From a virus, in the IMG/VR virus record IMGVR_UViG_3300037635_001935, positions 1 through 28,003 of that record: a stretch of DNA of 28,003 nt. The stretch is one strand, 5' to 3'. A program made the translations under genes and the position numbers. This document shows positions 21,942-28,003 of this stretch, in pieces; position 1 is the stretch's first letter, and every line of letters begins with the position of its first letter. The notes beneath the pieces are model-generated. The model saw only the letters and a list, made by a program, of their open reading frames with translations. It was not told where the DNA came from and searched no databases.

Positions 21942-22406
21942 TTATCTTCGTCCTCCAGGTGTGAAGTAAAACCCCACGATCATTGGCAGAACTACGGTTG
22001 CTTGAAAGAGCGCGATATGTCCTGTTGTAACAACCAAAGGGGCTTGGCTTGCTTGAAGACTGATGAGTCCGAATAAAAGTTCGTTCCGTCCTTCTCCCGT
22101 GATGTTAGTGACGGAGACAAGTGGGACGGTTGGATAAACGGCTGTGATGCATGTGACGAACGAGAGCGTTGACATCCCGATAAGAGCAAGCATACGACGA
22201 GTACCACGGACAAAACCGCCAGCATCCCCGCTATTGATACTTTCTTGAAACTTAACTGCTTGTTCATTATTACGTGCCTCCCTTGCCATTTCGAGTTCAA
22301 ACCGATGTTGACGACCGTCTACCAACGCGCCAAAAACGCCCTTTAACACGCTTCCCATCGCGGCACTTCCACCGCCTGTAAGAAAGAGTGTTAAGAGTTC
22401 AAACAT
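21942..22406 (-). CDS. Membrane protein between scaffold and capsid, holin candidate
   Basis: The 154-residue protein has a Gly/Ala-rich N-terminus (LFLTGGGSAAMGSVLKGVFG, 8-27), a charged amphipathic helix (about 32-62), and two hydrophobic segments at about 71-96 (MLALIGMSTLSFVTCITAVY) and 128-148. The pattern, GGGSAAMG then charged helix then RR-hydrophobic helix, recalls the three-TM holin family of gene-transfer agents and marine phages; this is from memory and is the best guess. It starts one base after the scaffold stop and precedes the capsid leader. A membrane protein here is unlike T7, where genes 9 and 10 are adjacent. Confidence 0.6.
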   Translation of the reverse strand: MFELLTLFLTGGGSAAMGSVLKGVFGALVDGRQHRFELEMAREARNNEQAVKFQESINSGDAGGFVRGTRRMLALIGMSTLSFVTCITAVYPTVPLVSVTNITGEGRNELLFGLISLQASQAPLVVTTGHIALFQATVVLPMIVGFYFTPGGRR

Positions 22407-22407
22407 A

Positions 22408-23169
22408 TCAGATATTGGATACCGCCAATCGACGGTCTACCTCGGCGTGATACGCCTTATCGCCGCTTTTATATCGTGGGTCTTGCATTGCTCGACTCAC
22501 TTCTTGCATAGATTGATACGGCATTGTCGATGTACCTGTTGTATTGCCCGTGACAAGCTTTGGTCCTTGACCACCTGTCTCGTTCTTATAACGCGCGTAC
22601 AAACCGCTTACAGCGAGCTTGGCGTGTTCAACAGTTCCATTGTTTACAACGTCGTTAAAAGTGTTCATCTCTTCGTCCGACAGCACTTCGCCAGCCCATT
22701 CCGACATAGTATCGTATTCACCATTTGCCGCGCTTTTAATCGTAGTTGATTCGCTGTCTTGTAGAGCCGCTTGACCACGCGCAAAGCTATCGACCAACTC
22801 GCGGTTAAGACCGACTTTAGCCAACGCTTCATACGTTTCATCTGTAAGTTTACCGTCATTCTCAAAAAATTCCTTCGATGCGTCTGTAATTAAAGTTTGT
22901 GCTTCGTTTGATTCCGTCGATGGTTCAGTCTCATTTGTTACTTCTTCTTCGACTTCTTGTTCTTCTGCAACTGGTTCGCCTTTGCCCATTTTGGACTCAA
23001 GTTCTCCGTAGGCTTTGACGAGGTCTTCCGCTGATTTAAACTTCTCTGGTAACCATTCTGGGCGTTCTTGCTCGACTTGAGGTTCTTCAACCGTCTCTGT
23101 TTGCTGTTGATCGGGTTCAATCTCGTTAGGTGCTTTTTCGTTTATTTCGACTTTTTGGTAATCTGCCAT
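22408..23169 (-). CDS. Capsid assembly scaffolding protein (T7 gp9-like)
   Basis: The 253-residue, very acidic protein has the scaffold signature RPEWLPEKFKSAEDLVKAYG at 36-55, a Glu-rich linker, and a helical C-terminal half ending QEVSRAMQDPRYKSGDKAYH plus AEVDRRLA, the part expected to contact capsid subunits. T7 gp9 has 307 residues. It follows the portal gene by 30 bp, as in T7. Scaffold guides shell assembly and leaves before maturation. Leader GAAAGAATACAATC is shared with two other late genes. Confidence 0.95.
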   Translation of the reverse strand: MADYQKVEINEKAPNEIEPDQQQTETVEEPQVEQERPEWLPEKFKSAEDLVKAYGELESKMGKGEPVAEEQEVEEEVTNETEPSTESNEAQTLITDASKEFFENDGKLTDETYEALAKVGLNRELVDSFARGQAALQDSESTTIKSAANGEYDTMSEWAGEVLSDEEMNTFNDVVNNGTVEHAKLAVSGLYARYKNETGGQGPKLVTGNTTGTSTMPYQSMQEVSRAMQDPRYKSGDKAYHAEVDRRLAVSNI

Positions 23170-23199
23170 GATTGTATTCTTTCACGTGGTTTGGTTGTG

Positions 23200-24744
23200 T
23201 TATTGTTCTTGTGATTGTTGATCAGCAATAGCGTTTATAGTCGGCGCTACAGCGGGCGCTCCAAGCTTCATCATCATTTCTTGTTGTTGAGCCTGTTGCA
23301 TCTGTTGTTGAATTTCTTCTTCCGTCTTAATCAAACCTTCGGTCTCGATTCCCAACGCGGTAGCACGTCGTTTAAAGTAATCACTTACATTGACGTATTG
23401 CATAACGGAGTCAGGACCTACGACTTGTGACGCTCCAGCAAGGAACATATCAAGACGATTAAGATCGTTACCACGACCAAGCGCTTCAACACCTGTTACT
23501 ATGGTAGGTTTAACGATGTCCTTCGGAAGTTTAGGAAGGCGATCCTTCTTACTCATTCGCTCCATTAAGCGCGATACAAGCGGAAGTTGGAACTCCTGTG
23601 AAAGAATTGAATAGAGACCGCCCAATGCTGATTCTAGTTCTTGGCTTAACATACGTATTTCTTCAGCTGTAACTCGTTCAGCATCACGCACCACGGAACT
23701 ATTCAAAAGGAAAGCGTGAGATAAACGGTCTTGTATTTTAGCACTTACCGATTCAGCTACACGAAAGTCATTAAACTTATTAAGTTGTAAAACGGATACA
23801 TCGCCGTCACTACCTTGTACAATCGCACCGTTAGGCGCTTCAGCTAAAGTTCTCGCGCGCGTAGTACCGTTAGGATTAATCATAAACAACACCTTAGCGG
23901 CGGCGGCACTACCTTCTACAATTGCTTTAGTCAGCGCTTCAAGCGATTTAAGGTCGCCTATGTACTCTTCAACAAATCCACGTCCGTAGTCTTCGCCGTC
24001 AATACGTGTATATCTCAACGGTATCCAAGGTGACTTGTCGATAGAATACGATCCTTTCGACTCTTCGATGACAATTCCTTTGACGTCCTGTTGAACGATG
24101 AACTTGTCACCTTCACGAACAATACTCGTGTATAAGTCGCAGTTGTTATCTTTTGATTCCTTGTAAACTTCTTGGCGTACTTCTTCGGGAAGCATGAAAG
24201 GTGCAACAGTTTCCTTCACAGCTATATGCGTGACATTGCCCATTGCATCGCGTTTAACGACGTATCTGTCTGGACGGAACACACGCATACCACCATCGTC
24301 AGGCATGTATAAAAGCGTGTTACCACTAACCAATAAATTCTTTAATGCTTCAAACACACCGACTCGAAACGCTTCGACTTCGACCTCTTGACTTACTGCT
24401 CGTTCAACATCGCTTAAAGCTTTTTCAAGATCGGTGCGTAACTGTTCGCCTTGCTCCTCGCCCATTTCTGCCTTTGCTTTTTCAAGCTCGTATCGGTCGA
24501 TGACCAAACGAAAGAAAGGCGCGTTAGGCGGTAGTAAAGCGATTAATAACTTAGACGCTAGATTGTTCACACCACGCGCACCTATACCTTGATAAGGCGT
24601 GTAGTACTTCGTATGAGGACCGTGTCCTTCGGGTGGAAGAACGTAAGGTATCGTCAACTCAGCAGACGTTCTAGCGCGATCTAAAAACGACCAACGCGAG
24701 TTTTCAAGCTGAGTGTAGAGGCTTTGAGCCGTTTCGTATTGCAT
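23200..24744 (-). CDS. Portal / head-to-tail connector (T7 gp8-like)
   Basis: The 514-residue protein (T7 gp8 has 536) shows typical portal elements: MQYETAQSLYTQLENSRWSF and RARTSAELTIPYVLPPEGHG at the N-terminus, the clip and stem core PWIPLRYTRIDGEDYGRGFV in the middle, and a Gln/Met-rich C-terminal crown (EEIQQQMQQAQQQEMMMKLG). It forms the dodecamer through which DNA is packaged and ejected. It lies 5 bp after a 66-residue gene and before scaffold. Confidence 0.97.
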   Translation of the reverse strand: MQYETAQSLYTQLENSRWSFLDRARTSAELTIPYVLPPEGHGPHTKYYTPYQGIGARGVNNLASKLLIALLPPNAPFFRLVIDRYELEKAKAEMGEEQGEQLRTDLEKALSDVERAVSQEVEVEAFRVGVFEALKNLLVSGNTLLYMPDDGGMRVFRPDRYVVKRDAMGNVTHIAVKETVAPFMLPEEVRQEVYKESKDNNCDLYTSIVREGDKFIVQQDVKGIVIEESKGSYSIDKSPWIPLRYTRIDGEDYGRGFVEEYIGDLKSLEALTKAIVEGSAAAAKVLFMINPNGTTRARTLAEAPNGAIVQGSDGDVSVLQLNKFNDFRVAESVSAKIQDRLSHAFLLNSSVVRDAERVTAEEIRMLSQELESALGGLYSILSQEFQLPLVSRLMERMSKKDRLPKLPKDIVKPTIVTGVEALGRGNDLNRLDMFLAGASQVVGPDSVMQYVNVSDYFKRRATALGIETEGLIKTEEEIQQQMQQAQQQEMMMKLGAPAVAPTINAIADQQSQEQ

Positions 24745-24749
24745 TAATC

Positions 24750-24950
24750 TTAGGATTCTTGTACATTAACAGCCAAATGATCGGCTTTCCATGTACCTTC
24801 TTCTTTAACTCTTAATAACCATTGTCCGTCCGCTTCTACGGGTATGGCATATTCAACTGTACCTGCATCGTCAGGTATACCTAGAAGCTGTTTTAATCTT
24901 TCATTCTCGGCTAAGGCTTCTTCTTCTGTGTTATGTACTGAGTATTTCAT
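24750..24950 (-). CDS. 66-residue hypothetical protein preceding portal
   Basis: MKYSVHNTEEEALAENERLK at the start suggests a helix; the second half (AIPVEADGQWLLRVKEEGTW) is a beta hairpin-like segment. It is acidic, soluble, without cysteine. Similar short proteins precede portal in related aquatic phages, from memory, with no known role. It is flanked by 1-bp and 5-bp gaps, so it is certainly part of the late transcript. Confidence 0.75.
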   Translation of the reverse strand: MKYSVHNTEEEALAENERLKQLLGIPDDAGTVEYAIPVEADGQWLLRVKEEGTWKADHLAVNVQES

Positions 24951-24951
24951 A

Positions 24952-26253
24952 TTAGCTAAAAGTTGATGCGGACATTGCAGAGTACTTGTTATTAGCGTAA
25001 TCCTTGATTACATTTAAATCTGAGATTGATAAGGTTGAATTAAAAACTAAAACTTCGTGTATGCGAGCATCAAGACCTTGATAGTATCCAGCACCCAAGG
25101 TAGTTTGGGTTACGCTGTATGAAGATGTGATACTGTACACCTCTGATCCTCCTTGATACCAATACTTAAAACTTGTACCTGCTTTAGTGACTACATGAAT
25201 ATTAGGATCAGTTTGTGAGAAGGTTGGTTGATTGGTTGTTTGACCAGTACCTGCAAGTTTTATTTGAGTGCCATACGCACCACCTGTTCCAAAAAGCGTG
25301 TTAGTCGATGTTGCGGAAGTGCGGTCAAGAGATAAACCAATTAAACTATTTTCGGATACATCAGTATTAGTGGCTATGATTACTTGTGTTAAACTAGTTG
25401 GAGTTGCAAGGGAGGTTGCTAAGTCAAAGTAATCACCTGAATCAAAAGTAACTCCAGTCAAACCCGCTACGGAATAATAAGTTGGTTGCTCGGAGGCGGT
25501 GGTTTGACCTAAATCATAATCAGTAGCACCTCCTGACCTATCACCCCAACTAGTCAGAGTAGCACCATTGGTTGGGTTATTAGCGTCATCTGCACCATCC
25601 ATGTAATCAGCATCGAAGTGCATAATGGGTTGGGTAGATATGTAATAATTAGCTGAACTATTAAAAAAGATACCGTTAGGATAGTTTAGGGCATTAGCTC
25701 CAGGAGGTGATATTGCTTGTGCAGTTCCATCCAATACATAACTGTCTGTGCCTATTGGATATATATTTACAGAAGCATAGCGTCCAGCCGTTGCGTTGTT
25801 GGAGTTATATCCAGACAATGTAGCTGAACCTGAAATAAGGACTTTAACTATTCCTGATCCTTCTTGAACAAGTGTACAATTGAATCCTGAAGTTAAGCCG
25901 TCTGGTAATGTAATCGTAACATCATTGGCATTGCTACAAACAATTACTTTACCGTTATCACTATTACTAAGTGTACGAGCGGTTGTTGTTTCCGCTACAG
26001 TGCTAAAGAAAGCAGAACTAAAGTCTGTACTTGCGGATGTTGCTGCTGTACCAAGTCCACTAACATCTGTATTACTAAGTGTTACTGTCCCCGTCCTTCC
26101 TGCTACCGATTGAACAGGAGCAAGAGTCATTAGGTTAGTAGCGGTTACCTTTTTAGTTGTGGGTGTACCTGCGACATCGTCAACGATTGCTATAACATCC
26201 GCTCCAACTGGAGTCGCTAGGTTATCTAAGTCTGTAAATTTTTTATTAGCCAT
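24952..26253 (-). CDS. Adhesin-like appendage protein with LamG/concanavalin-type C-terminus
   Basis: The 433 residues start with a short fibre-type N-terminus (MANKKFTDLDNLATPVGADV; VAGRTGTVTLSNTDVSGLGT at 49-68), continue with a beta segment (KVIVCSNANDVTITLPDGLT) and, from about 209, a LamG-like jelly roll: IMHFDADYMDG, SWGDRSGGATDYDLGQ and the typical ending RIHEVLVFNSTLSISDLNVI. Such domains bind carbohydrates. The protein is probably a fibre or head decoration that recognises the host surface. It is coded before the portal, far from the spike gene, which is unusual for T7 itself. Confidence 0.75.
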   Translation of the reverse strand: MANKKFTDLDNLATPVGADVIAIVDDVAGTPTTKKVTATNLMTLAPVQSVAGRTGTVTLSNTDVSGLGTAATSASTDFSSAFFSTVAETTTARTLSNSDNGKVIVCSNANDVTITLPDGLTSGFNCTLVQEGSGIVKVLISGSATLSGYNSNNATAGRYASVNIYPIGTDSYVLDGTAQAISPPGANALNYPNGIFFNSSANYYISTQPIMHFDADYMDGADDANNPTNGATLTSWGDRSGGATDYDLGQTTASEQPTYYSVAGLTGVTFDSGDYFDLATSLATPTSLTQVIIATNTDVSENSLIGLSLDRTSATSTNTLFGTGGAYGTQIKLAGTGQTTNQPTFSQTDPNIHVVTKAGTSFKYWYQGGSEVYSITSSYSVTQTTLGAGYYQGLDARIHEVLVFNSTLSISDLNVIKDYANNKYSAMSASTFS

Positions 26254-26262
26254 GTTTTTAAA

Positions 26263-26460
26263 TTAAGGTTCAAATAATAATATATCATCAGCTTCAGTAA
26301 CTAAAGGTTCACTGAGTTCTGTAGTTAAAGCTCCATCAATAACAGGAGTTTGCGGTGTGTCAAATCCATACGAAGCACCAAAGATAGGTCTGAGTAACTG
26401 ATTAGGTATTGTTGTTATCTCGCTAGGTTTATCTAGCTGATCTGTGAAGGTGATAGACAT
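26263..26460 (-). CDS. 65-residue hypothetical protein
   Basis: A short acidic protein (MSITFTDQLDKPSEITTIPN...) rich in Pro, Thr and Leu, with no recognised motif. Its ATG shares one base with the stop of the upstream 106-residue gene (TAATG), and it ends 9 bp before the adhesin-like gene, so it probably belongs to the same structural module. It may be a small virion or assembly protein. Confidence 0.65.
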   Translation of the reverse strand: MSITFTDQLDKPSEITTIPNQLLRPIFGASYGFDTPQTPVIDGALTTELSEPLVTEADDILLFEP

Positions 26461-26780
26461 TACAGAGAATCAGTAGTACCTGTTGCGAATAAGCTATAAG
26501 TACCATCGGTACGAGCTGATACATTACCTCGTATCTTTTCATAATGTCCGTGGTCGTCTCTTATAGTTACGTTACCGTCGGCTGTGACCGCTTCGCTATG
26601 GATGACGCGCCATCCGCCGCCGATATACGCTTCAACATCTACAGTACCACCGCTCGTAACTGAGCTTGATGCAACGGTAAATGTCCAGCCTTTCGAGCGT
26701 TCAACGCTGAAGGAACTGCCCGCACCTGTCGCCGATACAGCGGACAAGAGCGTGATTTTCTGGAGTGATTTTAATGCCAT
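26460..26780 (-). CDS. 106-residue beta-rich structural-type protein
   Basis: The protein is almost all short beta strands (ERSKGWTFTVASSSVTSGGT; VDVEAYIGGGWRVIHSEAVT) with GNVTIRDDHGHYEKIRGNVS near residues 68-87. This looks like a compact beta sandwich such as head-decoration or fibre-associated proteins. I do not know the family. The leader AAAGAATAATCATC is shared with scaffold and tail spike genes, which suggests common expression with structural genes. Confidence 0.65.
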   Translation of the reverse strand: MALKSLQKITLLSAVSATGAGSSFSVERSKGWTFTVASSSVTSGGTVDVEAYIGGGWRVIHSEAVTADGNVTIRDDHGHYEKIRGNVSARTDGTYSLFATGTTDSL

Positions 26781-26806
26781 GATGATTATTCTTTCTGTGT
26801 ATTATA

Positions 26807-27007
26807 TTAAGTAGGTAAATTGACGCCACTTCCTGAGTAGCTTCCACCCATCGAAGGACGTGTTAACTGTGCAGTACCGCGACGTCTTTTAGACGAAGAT
26901 GAACCGCGCTTACCCGCTGGCTTAACGACCGCCGCTGTCTGAGTTGGAGGCGGAGGAGGAGGCGGAGGTGGAGCGGGTGTTACAAATTTAGGTGATGGAA
27001 AGCACAT
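26807..27007 (-). CDS. Proline-rich small virion or tail-assembly protein (T7 gp7.3/6.7 position)
   Basis: The 66 residues begin MCFPSPKFVTPAPPPPPPPP, a run of nine prolines at 13-21, then a basic KRGSSSSKRRRGTAQLTRPS segment and end GGSYSGSGVNLPT. The C-terminal pattern (RR-G, serine-rich, GG---GVN) resembles the end of T7 gp7.3 (KKSLSVARSSGGGINI), a small tail-assembly protein encoded just before the portal. The family is recognisable in many marine podoviruses. AAGGA before the ATG gives a Shine-Dalgarno sequence. Confidence 0.7.
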   Translation of the reverse strand: MCFPSPKFVTPAPPPPPPPPPTQTAAVVKPAGKRGSSSSKRRRGTAQLTRPSMGGSYSGSGVNLPT

Positions 27008-27013
27008 AGTTAA

Positions 27014-27214
27014 TTATTCCTTGGGACTTATTAGTGTTTTATGTTGTTCGTCATAAGTGTCTATAAGGAACTCGATGACTTTTCGTTGACCGACCTTGAT
27101 CCATATCTCTCGTTCGCTATCCTTTATATCGGGTAAACGAAGCGGAAATCGAGCGTCTAAAACGTCGATTAAATCGCGGCTCAAGTCGGGAAGTTTTCTA
27201 ATAGAATCGGTCAT
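27014..27214 (-). CDS. Conserved 66-residue phage protein
   Basis: MTDSIRKLPDLSRDLIDVLD followed by ARFPLRLPDIKDSEREIWIK and a helix GQRKVIEFLIDTYDEQ. The RDLI-LD--FP---P--KDSERE-W---GQR pattern recurs in small proteins between exonuclease and portal in aquatic podoviruses, as I recall; no function is known. Soluble, helical. AGGTG before the ATG. It is 4 bp after the exonuclease stop and so co-transcribed. Confidence 0.75.
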   Translation of the reverse strand: MTDSIRKLPDLSRDLIDVLDARFPLRLPDIKDSEREIWIKVGQRKVIEFLIDTYDEQHKTLISPKE

Positions 27215-27218
27215 TCAC

Positions 27219-28003
27219 CTAAAAACTAATCGGATCAAAAGGTTTTTGTCGAGACAAATCTTCGTCTAAATCGCCTGTGACTTGATGAATTAAATGACTG
27301 TATTTTCGCTTTTGTTTTTCGTCAAAGCACGACGGCATCCATAGGTATTTAATCTGTTTGTGTTTGTTATTATACTCGTCCTTGCGAATAAGATAAGCCA
27401 TCCACGCGTTCATAAGCGCGTCTTGTTCGGTCATGTGTGCCTTCTTATACGCGTTAAGAACGGTGTCCCAAGTTGCTCCGTATATGTCGAGTAGCTTACC
27501 CGCTGACTTAACGCCTATGCCTGGAACGCCTTTATATCCGTCAACAGGATCACCCGCTAGGGTCTGCATCAAGTGATAATGATCCGCTTGTTCTTTGGTT
27601 GTCTCGTGTAACTCACCACGGTTGAAGTCGTAGAACGCACAGGGTACAGACTTGAAGTCTTTATCAATACTAACGATGATACGCTTGTCCTTTCGGTTCG
27701 GTCGTTCCGTCGCTAGAATCGCGAGTACATCGTCAGCTTCAAGGTTAGGATAGATAACCGTACCGTATTCTTCTGCAAGCCAATCGCGTATAGGGTCAAG
27801 TCCTATCGGTGCAAACTTAGATCGTCTATTCGCTTTGTACTCGCTGTTAAGCTTGCGTCTGAAGTTGTTCTTATCAGATATAGCGAGGATGAAGTCGTCC
27901 GCTTTCATACGTTTTTTAAACGTTTCAAGTCGATCAACAATCCATGTCTTCGCAATAGCAAGATCAGTATGTACCGTCCACAGGTCTTCCTTCCATTGTA
28001 TGT
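27219..28003 (-). CDS. 5'-3' exonuclease (T7 gp6-like, FEN family), N-terminus outside window
   Basis: The frame is open to the window end, so the true start lies beyond 28003 and the ATG at 27908 is internal. The visible part has LAISDKNNFRRKLNSEYKAN, the arch-side motif LEADDVLA, the metal-site strand SIDKDF, and the helix-three-turn-helix AGDPVDGYKGVPGIGVKSAG, together diagnostic of the FEN-like exonucleases used by T7-like phages to degrade host DNA, remove primers and recombine concatemers. The first catalytic Asp should lie in the missing part. It is the boundary between DNA-metabolism genes (to the right) and structural genes. Confidence 0.95.
   Translation of the reverse strand, partial: IQWKEDLWTVHTDLAIAKTWIVDRLETFKKRMKADDFILAISDKNNFRRKLNSEYKANRRSKFAPIGLDPIRDWLAEEYGTVIYPNLEADDVLAILATERPNRKDKRIIVSIDKDFKSVPCAFYDFNRGELHETTKEQADHYHLMQTLAGDPVDGYKGVPGIGVKSAGKLLDIYGATWDTVLNAYKKAHMTEQDALMNAWMAYLIRKDEYNNKHKQIKYLWMPSCFDEKQKRKYSHLIHQVTGDLDEDLSRQKPFDPISF

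Overview
The window looks like about two thirds of the genome of a tailed phage with a short tail, related to T7 (Autographiviridae-type gene order). It is read here with the late genes on the minus strand. Gene order, protein lengths and recognisable motifs support this: from right to left come the 5'-3' exonuclease, small connector-region proteins, portal, scaffold, capsid, tail tube, nozzle, internal (ejection) proteins, tail spike, small lysis-type membrane protein, small terminase and large terminase. Family-level details such as polylysine- or proline-rich small proteins and a beta-helix spike suggest a phage of an aquatic bacterium. The host is not identifiable. Most starts lack a Shine-Dalgarno sequence and have A/C- or A/T-rich leaders, which would fit hosts such as Bacteroidota but does not prove one.

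Layout. Positions 28003-27219: exonuclease, cut by the window end. 27214-24750: small proteins plus a LamG-like adhesin ahead of the portal. 24744-20080: portal, scaffold, a membrane protein, major capsid, a hairpin, and tail tube protein. 20077-10252: nozzle and four internal virion proteins. 10228-7182: beta-helix tail spike and a second appendage protein. 7176-4615: membrane protein, two tiny basic proteins, and small and large terminase, all closely packed with ATGA/GTGA overlaps.

Beyond the terminase (4614-1) the organisation changes. There is a diverged 148-bp tandem duplication, a palindrome, a promoter-like element shared with the capsid leader, an acidic 75-residue protein, three families of short tandem repeats sharing the core ACGCGAT, three small minus-strand genes, and then seven small AT-rich genes on the opposite (plus) strand. 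The plus-strand and minus-strand clusters converge on two facing intrinsic terminators (2467-2594). A 418-bp repeat-bearing gap (339-756) separates the plus cluster from another minus-strand run of tiny genes that leaves the window at position 1. In T7 terms this is where the right end, the left end and the first early genes would sit. The sequence is probably a circularised or concatemer-like assembly running through the genome junction.

The late genes cooperate conventionally: terminase packages DNA through the portal into a scaffolded capsid, tail tube and nozzle close the head, the internal proteins are ejected to cross the envelope, and spike/adhesin proteins bind the host. The least explained part is the 1-4614 region. 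Its counter-transcribed mini-gene cassette and phased repeats are the best candidates for something undescribed.
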